A stretch of 64,000 nt of DNA, from contig NZ_JAJUWT010000007.1 of NCBI RefSeq assembly GCF_021390395.1, positions 286,761-350,760 on the forward strand, read 5' to 3'. Numbering within the stretch: position 1 is the first letter of the stretch; every line of letters begins with the position of its first letter. The DNA is from Saccharothrix sp. S26 (GTDB lineage Bacteria > Actinomycetota > Actinomycetes > Mycobacteriales > Pseudonocardiaceae). Positions 1-7,433 of this stretch are shown in pieces. Both the position numbers and the translations under genes were made by a program. The notes beneath the pieces are model-generated. The model had not been told where the DNA came from and made no database searches. It was given only the letters and a program-made list of their open reading frames with translations.

Positions 1-334
1 CGACGTCGACACCGAGCACCTCCTCCAGTCCACTCTGGACGACTCGGCCAGCAGGGCCGCTGTCGCTTCCGAGCGCGCCCTGTTGGCCGCGCTGGAGGCG
101 GGTTGCAGCGCGCCGGTCGGCGCACTGGCCGATGTGGTGGAAGACCTCGCCGAAGACGGGACCGTGGTTCTCCGCCTGTCCCTGCGCGGGGTCATGGCGA
201 CGGAGGACGGCGACCTCCTCCGTGCGTCCGCCACCGGTGACTTGACCGCAGCAGAGGAACTCGGCCGCGCGCTGGCCGCCGAGTTGCTCGACCTCTCCGG
301 CCACGCCACCGCGTCGCCGGCGGGGCGTAGTTGA
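1..334 (+). CDS. hemC: Porphobilinogen deaminase, C-terminal part (gene cut by window edge)
   Basis: HemC polymerises four porphobilinogen units into hydroxymethylbilane in cytosolic haem synthesis. The window opens inside the gene in frame 2, giving about 110 C-terminal residues. They include the stretch EAGCSAPVGA, whose cysteine is the one that anchors the dipyrromethane cofactor in this family, and the usual C-terminal domain with an RLSLRG strand and a hydrophobic LGRALAAELL helix. The stop TGA at 332-334 touches the next reading frame, and cobA-hemD follows directly, as in other actinobacterial haem operons. The 5' end lies outside the window, so start and promoter cannot be judged. Confidence 0.93.
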   Translation, partial: DVDTEHLLQSTLDDSASRAAVASERALLAALEAGCSAPVGALADVVEDLAEDGTVVLRLSLRGVMATEDGDLLRASATGDLTAAEELGRALAAELLDLSGHATASPAGRS

Positions 335-348
335 TGGGGAGTGCCCTG

Positions 349-1881
349 ATGACCCGCGCACGCAAGACCCCCGGCCGAGTCGCGTTCGTCGGCTCAGGTC
401 CGGGCGACACCGGGCTGCTCACGGTCCGGGCCCGCGACCTGCTCCACAAGGCGGAGCTCGTGGTCACGGACCCGGACGTCCCGGCCGAGGTGGTGGCGCT
501 GGTACCCGACGGCGTCGAGGTGCGACCCGCCGTGGGCGATCCCGCCGACGTCGCGAAGGACCTGGTCGCCGAGGCGAAGAACGGCCTCGCCGTGGTCCGC
601 CTCGTCGCCGGTGACCCGCTGACCCTGGACTCCGTGGTCAAGGAGGCGCAGGCCGTCTCCAAGACCACGATCGCCTTCGACGTGGTGCCCGGCGTCCCCG
701 CCGGCACCGCCGTGCCCGCCTACGCGGGTGTCGCGCTGGGCGCCGTCCACACCGAGGCCGACGTCCGCGGCGTGACGGACTGGTCCGGCCTGGCCGCGGC
801 CCCCGGCACGCTCGTGCTCCACGCCACCGGCGGCCACCTGGCCGAAGCCGCGTCGTCCCTGGTGGAGAACGGCCTGGCCCCGCAGACCCCGGTCGCGGTG
901 ACCTGCGACGGCACCGGCTTCGGCCAGCGCACCGTGGACACCACGCTCGCCTCCCTGGCCGCCGACGCGGGCGACCTGGGCGGCCCGCTCGTGGTCACGG
1001 TCGGCCAGGCGGTCGCCAACCGGCCCAAGCTGTCCTGGTGGGAGTCGCGCGCCCTGTACGGCTGGCGCGTCCTCGTCCCGCGCACCAAGGAGCAGGCGGG
1101 TGCGATGAGCGACCGCCTGCACGCCCACGGCGCGATCCCGGTCGAGGTCCCGACGATCTCCGTCGAGCCGCCGCGCAGCCCCGCCCAGATGGAGCGCTCG
1201 GTGAAGGGCCTGGTCGACGGCCGCTACCAGTGGGTCGTCTTCACCTCGACCAACGCCGTGCGCGCGGTCTGGGAGAAGTTCCGCGAGTTCGGCCTGGACG
1301 CCCGCGCGTTCTCCGGCGTGAAGATCGCCTGCGTCGGCGAGTCGACCGCCGCCAAGGTCCGCAGCTTCGGCATCATCCCCGAGCTGGTCCCGTCCGGCGA
1401 GCAGTCCTCCGAGGGCCTCCTCGCGGACTTCCCGCCCTACGACGACATCCTGGACCCGGTGGACCGCGTCCTGCTCCCGCGCGCGGACATCGCCACCGAA
1501 ACCCTGGCCGCCGGCCTGCGGGAACGCGGCTGGGAGATCGACGACGTCACCGCCTACCGCACCGTCCGCGCCGCCCCGCCGCCCGCGGACACCCGCGAGA
1601 TGATCAAGTCGGGCGGCTTCGACGCGGTCTGCTTCACCTCGTCCTCCACGGTGCGCAACCTGGTGGGCATCGCGGGCAAGCCGCACGCCCGCACCCTGGT
1701 GGCGTGCATCGGCCCGCAGACCGCCGAAACGGCCCGCGAGTTCGGCCTGCGCGTCGACGTCCAACCGGAGGACGCCAACGTCCCCGCCCTCGTCGACGCC
1801 CTGGCCCAACACGCGGCCCGCCTGCGAGCCGAAGGCGCCCTGCCCCCACCTCGCAAGACCAAGCGCCTCCGCCGGTCCTGA
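349..1881 (+). CDS. hemD: Fused uroporphyrinogen-III C-methyltransferase-like / uroporphyrinogen-III synthase
   Basis: A 510-residue two-domain protein. Residues about 10-235 resemble SAM-dependent uroporphyrinogen-III methylase, with the nucleotide-binding opening GSGPGDTGLLTVRARDLL. Residues about 245-495 are the HemD synthase domain (WRVLVPRTKEQAGAMSDRL; VVFTSTNAVRAV; DAVCFTSSSTVRNL). HemD cyclises hydroxymethylbilane to uroporphyrinogen III. The fused arrangement is common in actinobacteria, and whether the methylase half is active cannot be told. I chose ATG 349 because GGGGAG at 336-341 sits 7 nt upstream. TTG 331 and ATG 334 are in-frame alternatives that overlap the hemC stop. The C-terminus is basic (KTKRLRRS). 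Confidence 0.92.
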   Translation: MTRARKTPGRVAFVGSGPGDTGLLTVRARDLLHKAELVVTDPDVPAEVVALVPDGVEVRPAVGDPADVAKDLVAEAKNGLAVVRLVAGDPLTLDSVVKEAQAVSKTTIAFDVVPGVPAGTAVPAYAGVALGAVHTEADVRGVTDWSGLAAAPGTLVLHATGGHLAEAASSLVENGLAPQTPVAVTCDGTGFGQRTVDTTLASLAADAGDLGGPLVVTVGQAVANRPKLSWWESRALYGWRVLVPRTKEQAGAMSDRLHAHGAIPVEVPTISVEPPRSPAQMERSVKGLVDGRYQWVVFTSTNAVRAVWEKFREFGLDARAFSGVKIACVGESTAAKVRSFGIIPELVPSGEQSSEGLLADFPPYDDILDPVDRVLLPRADIATETLAAGLRERGWEIDDVTAYRTVRAAPPPADTREMIKSGGFDAVCFTSSSTVRNLVGIAGKPHARTLVACIGPQTAETAREFGLRVDVQPEDANVPALVDALAQHAARLRAEGALPPPRKTKRLRRS

Positions 1882-1951
1882 CAAGGGACCGAGCGGGCTC
1901 CGCCGGCTCGGAAACCGAGCCACAACGGACCCGCACCGCCCCACCGAGGCC

Positions 1952-2077
1952 CGATTTGACATGGGTTCGAGTGCCTTAGGCTGGTCGGAGCCGCCGGGCC
2001 TGGCGGGACGCTTTTCCCCGCCGGGCCTGCCGGCTACGGCCTGCCTGGGGTGCTCGTAAGGGCCCCATGTCAAATCG
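1952..2077. repeat. 126-bp segment bracketed by a perfect 14-bp inverted repeat
   Basis: CGATTTGACATGGG at 1952-1965 recurs as its exact reverse complement at 2064-2077. Between the arms lies a GC-rich stretch with two near-copies of GCCGGGCCTG (around 1991-2040), able to form a hairpin. The left arm contains TTGACA. No target-site duplication is seen at the outer edges. It could be a small MITE-like insertion, a paired regulator site, or a folded hemB leader. Confidence 0.7.
1956..1982 (+). promoter_or_regulatory. Candidate hemB promoter
   Basis: A consensus -35 hexamer TTGACA (1956-1961) is followed after 15 nt by TAGGCT (1977-1982), a TANNNT -10 box. The spacer is slightly short of the usual 17. 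Transcription would start near 1990 and give hemB a leader of about 130 nt that includes the right arm of the 14-bp inverted repeat. Confidence 0.5.
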
Positions 2078-2123
2078 AGCCGGACTTGCCTAACGCAGCA
2101 GCAGCAACAGGGGAGTACCCGCA

Positions 2124-3101
2124 GTGTTCCCAGCCCACCGCCCCCGCCGCCTGCGCACCACGCCGGCCATGCGCCGCCTGGTCAGCGAGACCACCGTGCG
2201 CCCGCGCCAGCTCGTCCTGCCCATGTTCGTCAAGGAAGGCCTCGCCGCGCCGACCGAGATCCAGAGCATGCCGGGCGTCTACCAGCACACCCGCGAGTCG
2301 CTGCGCAAAGCCGCCGTCGAAGCGGTCCAGGCGGGTGTCGGCGGGATCATGCTGTTCGGCGTGCCCGCCGAGCGGGACGCGGTCGGTTCCGGTGCGACCG
2401 ACCCCGACGGCATCCTCAACGCCGCCCTGCGCGACCTGCGCCACGAGCTCGGAGACTCGACCGTCCTGATGTCCGACTGCTGCCTGGACGAGTTCACCGA
2501 CCACGGCCACTGCGGCGTGCTGACCCCCGACGGCGCGGTCGACAACGACGCCACCCTCGAGGTCTACGGCGAGATGGCCGTGGCCCAGGCCGAGGCGGGG
2601 GCCCACGTGGTCGGCCCGAGCGGAATGATGGACGGCCAGATCGGGTTCATCCGCAACGCCCTCGACGAGGCGGGCCACGCCGACACCGGCGTGCTGGCCT
2701 ACAGCGCCAAGTACGCGTCCGCCCTCTACGGCCCGTTCCGCGACGCCGTCGAGTCCCAGCTCCAGGGCGACCGCAAGACCTACCAGCAGGACCCGGCCAA
2801 CGCCCGCGAGGCGGTCCGCGAGGTCACGCTCGACCTCGCCGAGGGCGCGGACATGGTCATGGTCAAGCCCGCCCTGCCCTACCTCGACGTGGTCAGGGCC
2901 GTCGCCGAGGTCTCCGACGTGCCCGTGGCCGCCTACCAGATCTCCGGCGAGTACGCGATGGTCGAGGCCGCCGCCCGCAACGGCTGGATCGACCGCGAGC
3001 GCACCGTGCTGGAGACGCTGACCTCGATCCGCCGGGCCGGCGCGGACATCGTGCTCACCTACTGGGCCGTCGAGGCCTCCGGCTGGCTGGACCGCGGATG
3101 A
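2124..3101 (+). CDS. hemB: Delta-aminolevulinic acid dehydratase (porphobilinogen synthase)
   Basis: HemB condenses two 5-aminolevulinate molecules to porphobilinogen. The 325-residue protein has both active-site lysines: K196 in [18 protein letters not shown] and the Schiff-base K248 in [12 protein letters not shown]. The metal loop reads [15 protein letters not shown] (residues 117-131). Against the zinc-type loop of E. coli (three Cys) the ligand positions are C120, D122 and C130, so one Cys is replaced by Asp. Start GTG 2124 follows GGGGAG (2110-2115) by 8 nt. The next gene overlaps the stop as ATGA. Confidence 0.95.
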   Translation: MFPAHRPRRLRTTPAMRRLVSETTVRPRQLVLPMFVKEGLAAPTEIQSMPGVYQHTRESLRKAAVEAVQAGVGGIMLFGVPAERDAVGSGATDPDGILNAALRDLRHELGDSTVLMSDCCLDEFTDHGHCGVLTPDGAVDNDATLEVYGEMAVAQAEAGAHVVGPSGMMDGQIGFIRNALDEAGHADTGVLAYSAKYASALYGPFRDAVESQLQGDRKTYQQDPANAREAVREVTLDLAEGADMVMVKPALPYLDVVRAVAEVSDVPVAAYQISGEYAMVEAAARNGWIDRERTVLETLTSIRRAGADIVLTYWAVEASGWLDRG

Positions 3102-3646
3102 CCTCGCCCACCCCGGCCCGCGCCAAGCCGCCGAGACCCACGCCGCCGAAGCTGGTCGACATCGCCCGGTGGCTGTTCATCCTCAGCGCCGCCCTCGGCA
3201 TGGTCCGGTTCGTGGTGGAGCTCGCCGACCGCGAGATGCTGATCCGCGAGCTGCGCGCCCAGCAGCCGACCCTGAGCCAGGACGAGCTGGACGCCGCCGC
3301 GACCGGCGGGATCGTCTTCGGCCTGCTGATCGGCGTCGGGATGGTCCTGGTCTACACGGTGCTGGCGAACCGGATGGCCGCCGGGCAGAACTGGGCCCGG
3401 ATCGTGCTCACGGTCATCGCCGCCGGCGGGATCTTCCTGGGCGTGGTGCGGCTGGTGGCCGCCGTCTCCGGGTTCGCGGCGGCGTTCGGCCTGGTGGTCA
3501 GCGGTGTCGACCTGGCGTTCGGCGTGGTCACCATGCTGATCGACGCGACCGCCGTGGCGCTGGTGTACCAGACATCAGTTTCCCGGTACTTCCGATCAGT
3601 GCGATCGGTCAGGCACCTGCCACCGCCCGTAGCTAACGGGTTGTGA
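3098..3646 (+). CDS. Small four-helix membrane protein, paralogue 1 of 6
   Basis: Function unknown. It has 182 residues: a Pro/Lys-rich N-terminus (about 20 residues), a hydrophobic segment near 25-43, a short polar stretch, then three more hydrophobic segments. Between segments two and three is the motif [13 protein letters not shown], the hallmark of the family filling the next 3.4 kb. The C-terminus ([12 protein letters not shown]) matches the paralogues' ends in position and character. Its ATG overlaps the hemB stop (ATGA), so it is translationally coupled to haem synthesis. That does not prove a haem role. Confidence 0.75.
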   Translation: MTSPTPARAKPPRPTPPKLVDIARWLFILSAALGMVRFVVELADREMLIRELRAQQPTLSQDELDAAATGGIVFGLLIGVGMVLVYTVLANRMAAGQNWARIVLTVIAAGGIFLGVVRLVAAVSGFAAAFGLVVSGVDLAFGVVTMLIDATAVALVYQTSVSRYFRSVRSVRHLPPPVANGL

Positions 3647-3689
3647 ATACCGGTCGACGGAACGCCCCATCACTCCTACGGTCCGTGGC

Positions 3690-4226
3690 ATGACCCATCC
3701 GAATGACCCGTACAACCAGGGGCAGCCGCAGCAGCCCGGCTACCCGCCGCCCGCCCCGCCCTTGAACGAGAGCGAGCTGCGGCAGCCCGCCCGCCCGAAG
3801 TCCGTGGACACCGCCTACCTGCTGTGGCTCGTCGCGGCCGGTATCAGCATCCTCAGCAACCTGATCGGCCTGGTCATCGCGGGCGATCTGGCCCGGGAGA
3901 CCGCGGCGGCGCTGGGTGTGTCCGGTGCGGCGGCCGAGCCGAGCTACGGCTCCACGATCTTCAGCCTCGTCCTCGTGGTGGTGTGGATCGTGGTCGTGAT
4001 GCAGATGCGCAAGGGCGCCAACTGGGCCCGCATCCTGCTGACCGTGCTCGGCGTCCTGGCCGTCATCGGCAACCTGCTCAGCCTGCTGGCCTTCGGGATC
4101 CTGTTCTCGCTCGGCTTCCTGGGCGTGCTCTCGGCCCTGCTGGTGCTGGCGTCGCTGGTCGCGATCGTCGGCGCGATCGTCTTCATGTTCAAGTCCGACT
4201 CGAACCACTACTTCAAGCACAGCTGA
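3690..4226 (+). CDS. Small four-helix membrane protein, paralogue 2 of 6
   Basis: Function unknown. It has 178 residues: a Pro/Gln-rich cytosolic N-terminus ending in APPLNESEL, four hydrophobic segments, the family motif GANWARILLTVLG in the loop after segment two, and a C-terminus SNHYFKHS. It carries its own leaderless promoter: TACGGT at 3677-3682 lies 7 nt before ATG 3690. A 12-of-13-bp hairpin (4239-4279) follows the gene. This member may therefore be transcribed separately from hemB. Confidence 0.75.
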   Translation: MTHPNDPYNQGQPQQPGYPPPAPPLNESELRQPARPKSVDTAYLLWLVAAGISILSNLIGLVIAGDLARETAAALGVSGAAAEPSYGSTIFSLVLVVVWIVVVMQMRKGANWARILLTVLGVLAVIGNLLSLLAFGILFSLGFLGVLSALLVLASLVAIVGAIVFMFKSDSNHYFKHS

Positions 4227-4238
4227 CCTTGAGGTAAC

Positions 4239-4279
4239 AGATGTGCTGTCCGCCGCTCGTCGCGGTGGACAGCACACCT
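4239..4279 (+). terminator. Hairpin after paralogue 2
   Basis: AGATGTGCTGTCC (4239-4251) pairs with GGACAGCACACCT (4267-4279) with one mismatch, loop about 15 nt. No T-run follows, as is common in high-GC actinobacteria. It may be a terminator, or an operator for the -10 box just downstream. Confidence 0.45.
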
Positions 4280-4302
4280 CGACCGCCCTAGCGTTCTGAA
4301 CC

Positions 4303-4848
4303 GTGACGACCCCACAGGACCCTGATCACCTGCCTCCGCAGCAGCCGTACACCCCGGCACCGCCGCCGTTGAGCGAGTCGGAGCTGGCCGGCTACGGCGG
4401 TGGCCAGGGACGGCCCGTCGTGCCCGAACCCAAGGAAGTGCGCCTGTCGTTCTTCCTCTGGCTGGCCGGCGCGGTCCTGCTCGTCGTGTCGTCCGTGCTG
4501 GTGCTGACCCAGCGCGACCTGGCGATCGAAGAGGCCCGCAAGGCGCCCCCGACGCCCGGCGTCACGGCGGAGCAGCTCGAATCGGCCGTCACCGCGGTCC
4601 TGGTGTTCCTCGTGATCATCGGTCTCGTGCTCGCCGCGCTGATGGCGTTCTTCGCGTTCAAGGTGCGCGCGGGCCGCAACTGGGCCCGGATCACGCTGAC
4701 CGTGATCGGTGCGGCCGTGTTCCTCTACCACCTGTTCGGCTTCTCGCTGGTCGGCCTGATCATCGTGCTGGTCGTGGCCGCCGCCGTGGTCACGATGTAC
4801 CTGCCCGCTTCGAAGGCCTACTTCGACTCGGCCAAGCGAGCCGGATGA
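4303..4848 (+). CDS. Small four-helix membrane protein, paralogue 3 of 6
   Basis: Function unknown. It has 181 residues with the same plan as its neighbours: a Pro-rich N-terminus with PPPLSESELAGYGG, four hydrophobic segments, GRNWARITLTVIG before segment three, and a C-terminal YLPASKAYFDSAKR. GTG 4303 lies 8 nt below TAGCGT (4289-4294), so it is probably leaderless. Its shared LSESEL motif with paralogue 2 shows that the soluble N-terminus is also homologous, not only the membrane part. The stop overlaps the next start. Confidence 0.75.
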   Translation: MTTPQDPDHLPPQQPYTPAPPPLSESELAGYGGGQGRPVVPEPKEVRLSFFLWLAGAVLLVVSSVLVLTQRDLAIEEARKAPPTPGVTAEQLESAVTAVLVFLVIIGLVLAALMAFFAFKVRAGRNWARITLTVIGAAVFLYHLFGFSLVGLIIVLVVAAAVVTMYLPASKAYFDSAKRAG

Positions 4849-5246
4849 CCGGGCAGCCGCCACCGGTGGTGCGCGGCGCGGTCGCGGTGTGGTTCGCCCT
4901 CGGCGCGTTCCTGCTGCTGGAGAACGTCGTGCTGTGGCTGGGCCGCGCCCGACTGGAGCAGGCCGCCGTGCGTTCCGGCGACGACCCGGCCGAGGTGCCG
5001 CGCCTGCTCACGCAGCTGACCGTCGTCGCCGTGGCCTTCGCGATCGGCTACGGCCTGTTCGGGTGGTTGCTGCGCAAGGGCAGGCGGTGGGCACGCGGTG
5101 TGCTCACCGGCGTGGCCGTGCTGCACGTGCTGTGGATCGTGCTGCCGGGTGCCAGCGCGGTGAACCTCGTGACGCTGCTGCTGATCGCGGTCGGTTTGGC
5201 GTTCACGTGGCTGCCCGGTACGGCACAGTGGGTCAAGCAGCACTGA
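4845..5246 (+). CDS. Small membrane protein, paralogue 4 of 6 (short form)
   Basis: Function unknown. It has 133 residues and lacks the Pro-rich N-terminus, beginning almost at once with the first hydrophobic segment (VAVWFALGAFLLLENVVLW). It keeps the loop motif in the altered form GRRWARGVLTGVA and the family ending TWLPGTAQWVKQH. ATG 4845 overlaps the previous stop as ATGA, so the two are translationally coupled. Confidence 0.72.
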   Translation: MTGQPPPVVRGAVAVWFALGAFLLLENVVLWLGRARLEQAAVRSGDDPAEVPRLLTQLTVVAVAFAIGYGLFGWLLRKGRRWARGVLTGVAVLHVLWIVLPGASAVNLVTLLLIAVGLAFTWLPGTAQWVKQH

Positions 5247-5262
5247 ACCCTGCGGAGAACCC

Positions 5263-5868
5263 ATGCCCGAACCGGACCCGTTCGCCTCGCCCTTCCACCA
5301 CGTGGACCTGCCCGGGCAGGAGCGGTCGAGCACGCCGCTGCCTCCCGGCTACCAGCTCCCCGCGCCCATGCCGCCGGTGCACCCGGCCGACCTCGCGCCC
5401 CGCCGACCGGTCACGACCACCGTCGCGTCGTGGTGCTGGATCGCGGGGGCCGCGCTCGTGGTGCTCGTCCTGCCTGCCCTGTTCTACACCGGGCTCGACG
5501 CGCTGACCGACGACCTCGCGCGTGACCGGAAAACCCCGATGAGCAGGGGTGAGGCGGAACTGGGCGCGCGGTTGACGCCGGTGCTGTTCGCGTTCGCCTT
5601 GGCCGTGGCGGCCGTGCCGTTCGTGATCGCCGCCGCCAAGCTCCGCTCGGGTCGCAACTGGGCGCGCGTCCTGCTCACCGTGCTCAGCCTGCCCGCCGGG
5701 GCGTTCGGGCTGTTGGCGATGCTGGCGTTCGCCTCCGGGGGCCTGCCGTACGTGCACTGGATGTGGGGCGTGGCCTGGTCCTGGGTGTTCCTGGGCGTCT
5801 GCGCGCTCGGGTTCGTGGCGATGTACCTGCCCGCGTCGAACGCCTACGCCAGAGCGGTGACGAGATGA
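5263..5868 (+). CDS. Small four-helix membrane protein, paralogue 5 of 6
   Basis: Function unknown. It has 201 residues: a Pro-rich N-terminus of about 50 residues, four hydrophobic segments, the motif GRNWARVLLTVLS and the ending MYLPASNAYARAVTR, almost identical to that of paralogue 3. A purine-rich GCGGAGAA precedes ATG 5263 by about 6 nt. The stop overlaps the next ATG (ATGA). Confidence 0.75.
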   Translation: MPEPDPFASPFHHVDLPGQERSSTPLPPGYQLPAPMPPVHPADLAPRRPVTTTVASWCWIAGAALVVLVLPALFYTGLDALTDDLARDRKTPMSRGEAELGARLTPVLFAFALAVAAVPFVIAAAKLRSGRNWARVLLTVLSLPAGAFGLLAMLAFASGGLPYVHWMWGVAWSWVFLGVCALGFVAMYLPASNAYARAVTR

Positions 5869-6563
5869 CGCACCCGGACCAGCCCGACCCAGGCCAGACC
5901 ACCCCGGGGCAGCCGCACCCCGGCCCGACCTACCAGGGGCAGACCGACCCGGGCCGGCATTACCCCGGCCGGCCGCACCCCGGTCAGGTTTACCCAGGTC
6001 AGACCGACCCCGGCCGGTCGTATCCCGCCCAGCCGTACTCCGGCCAGGTCTACCCCGGCCAACCGAATCCCGGCGGGCAGTACTCCGCTCACATCCACCC
6101 CGGCCAGCCGTACCCCGGCCAGCCGTACCCCGGCCAGATGCGCGCCGTCGACCAGCACACCGCCGTGCGGGTCCGCCCCACCGCCGTCACCGCCTCCTTC
6201 ACCCTGTGGATCCTGACCGCCCTCTCCTGGCCGGTCGGCTCGATCGCCCGCTCCCTCGCCGAGGACGGCGCGATCGCCGGGTTCGGCCCGATCATGGCGT
6301 TGTTCACCAGCACGTGCCTGGCCATCGCGTGCGTCTGGGGCGCGGTCCTGCTGCTCGGTGGCTCCTACCACGCCCGGCTCGGCCTGTGCGGCGGTGCGCT
6401 GGTCGTCGGCGTCCTCGCCCTCGCCGCCGCGATCATCGCCTCCCGCGACGGCGACGCGGGCGCGCTCACCTGGGTGGTGATCGTGGCGCGGCTGGTCCTG
6501 CCCGCCGCCGCGGCCGCGGCCGCCTTCCTGCCCGGCACCCGCCAGTACTTCTCGGGGACCTGA
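5865..6563 (+). CDS. Membrane protein with PGQ-repeat N-terminus, paralogue 6 of 6
   Basis: Function unknown. It has 232 residues. Residues about 5-90 are a low-complexity stretch built on the unit Y/H-P-G-Q, rich in Pro, Gly and Gln. Four hydrophobic segments follow, and the C-terminus AAFLPGTRQYFSGT matches the array. The NWAR motif is degenerate here (YHARLGLCGGAL), so this is the most diverged member. I chose ATG 5865 because it overlaps the previous stop (ATGA) and upstream sequence belongs to that gene. The Pro/Gly tail looks cytosolic and could mediate assembly. Confidence 0.72.
   Translation: MTHPDQPDPGQTTPGQPHPGPTYQGQTDPGRHYPGRPHPGQVYPGQTDPGRSYPAQPYSGQVYPGQPNPGGQYSAHIHPGQPYPGQPYPGQMRAVDQHTAVRVRPTAVTASFTLWILTALSWPVGSIARSLAEDGAIAGFGPIMALFTSTCLAIACVWGAVLLLGGSYHARLGLCGGALVVGVLALAAAIIASRDGDAGALTWVVIVARLVLPAAAAAAAFLPGTRQYFSGT
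5877..6140 (+). repeat. Degenerate PGQ-coding repeats
   Basis: Short imperfect DNA repeats of the type TACCCCGGCCAG encode Y-P-G-Q units in the N-terminus of the preceding CDS. The last copies (about 6099-6137) are nearly identical, so the length is likely to vary between strains. Confidence 0.7.
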
Positions 6564-6569
6564 TCGCCA

Positions 6570-7043
6570 GTGGACCAGCCGACCCTGTACGCCGAACCCG
6601 GCACGTCCTGGTGGCCGCTGCTGTGGGGCCCGGTGTTCGCCCTGCTCGGCTTCGGCGTGGAAGCGCTGACCGGCTCGACCCGGCCGCTGCTGTGGCTGCT
6701 CGTCGCACTGCTCCTCCTCCTGCCCACCGCCCTGTGGGTGCAGGGCCGCCGTCGCCTCTACGCCGTCCGCCTCACGCCCGTCGCCCTGCACCAGGGCCGG
6801 GACGAGCTGCCGCTGCGTGACGTGGAAGCCGTCGACGGGGTCGAACCGCGCGCGGGCGCGAAGGTGCTCGGCGGTGGCTGGTCCCTGCCCCGTGGCACGG
6901 AAGCGGTGCCGCTGCGGTTGACCGACGGCACGGTGGTGATGGGCTGGGCACGTGACGCCGACGCCCTCCGCGCCGGGATCGGGAAGCTGCTGACCCACCG
7001 CGATCCGGGACGGGGGGACGGGCGCGGTGCCACGCGGGGCTGA
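6570..7043 (+). CDS. Membrane-anchored hypothetical protein (possible DUF3093 type)
   Basis: A 157-residue protein. Two hydrophobic segments (about residues 13-30 and 37-56) are followed by a soluble C-terminal domain of alternating strands: LYAVRLTPVALHQGRDELPLRDVEAVDGV, then AVPLRLTDGTVVMGWARDADALRAGIGKLL. The pattern resembles actinobacterial DUF3093 proteins, which I cannot confirm. Start GTG 6570 lies 6 nt after the previous stop and no clear ribosome site is seen. It ends just before another small membrane gene. Confidence 0.65.
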   Translation: MDQPTLYAEPGTSWWPLLWGPVFALLGFGVEALTGSTRPLLWLLVALLLLLPTALWVQGRRRLYAVRLTPVALHQGRDELPLRDVEAVDGVEPRAGAKVLGGGWSLPRGTEAVPLRLTDGTVVMGWARDADALRAGIGKLLTHRDPGRGDGRGATRG

Positions 7044-7074
7044 CGACCGGGCCGGGCATGAGAAGCTGACCGAC

Positions 7075-7422
7075 GTGACTGCGGCCACCGTCGAGAGCCA
7101 GACCGTGCCCGAACCCGAGCCCGAACCGGGCGCGCCGACGCTGCACCAGCCCAAACGCGCGCTCATCGCGATCGGCGAGGTGGTGCTGGTCGCGCTGCTC
7201 GTGGCGCTGGCCGTGTGGTGTTGGGACCGGGGTGTCGTGCACCACAGCTACCCCGTGCCCGACCACCCGCCGCTGGAGTCCACCCGGTTCAAGGGCAACT
7301 GGATCGGCGGGTCCGTCGCCCTGGTCACGCTCGCGGGCGTGCTGCTGCTCGACGCCGTGCGCCAGACCGTGCTCGCCGTGCGCACCCGTGGTCGGAAGCA
7401 GGTCGAAGAACCCGGCGTGTGA
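7075..7422 (+). CDS. Two-helix hypothetical membrane protein
   Basis: Function unknown. The 115-residue protein has an acidic, Pro/Glu-rich start (VPEPEPEPG), then a hydrophobic segment ([20 protein letters not shown]), a His/Pro-containing extracytoplasmic loop ([15 protein letters not shown]) and a second segment ([16 protein letters not shown]), ending in a basic tail. GTG 7075 is preceded by GAGAAG at 7060-7065. GTG 7027 is in frame but overlaps the previous gene. The gene sits directly before hemL. Confidence 0.65.
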   Translation: MTAATVESQTVPEPEPEPGAPTLHQPKRALIAIGEVVLVALLVALAVWCWDRGVVHHSYPVPDHPPLESTRFKGNWIGGSVALVTLAGVLLLDAVRQTVLAVRTRGRKQVEEPGV

Positions 7423-7433
7423 GACTGGACGGC

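Noticed and set aside
394..2073. Long open frame on the minus strand opposite cobA-hemD
   Set aside because: High-GC shadow of the plus-strand genes: Arg/Gly/Ala-rich translation without domain character, and it crosses the hemB promoter region.
1983..2123. Riboswitch in the hemB leader
   Set aside because: No cobalamin, glycine or other known riboswitch core is seen; only GC-rich stems of uncertain meaning.
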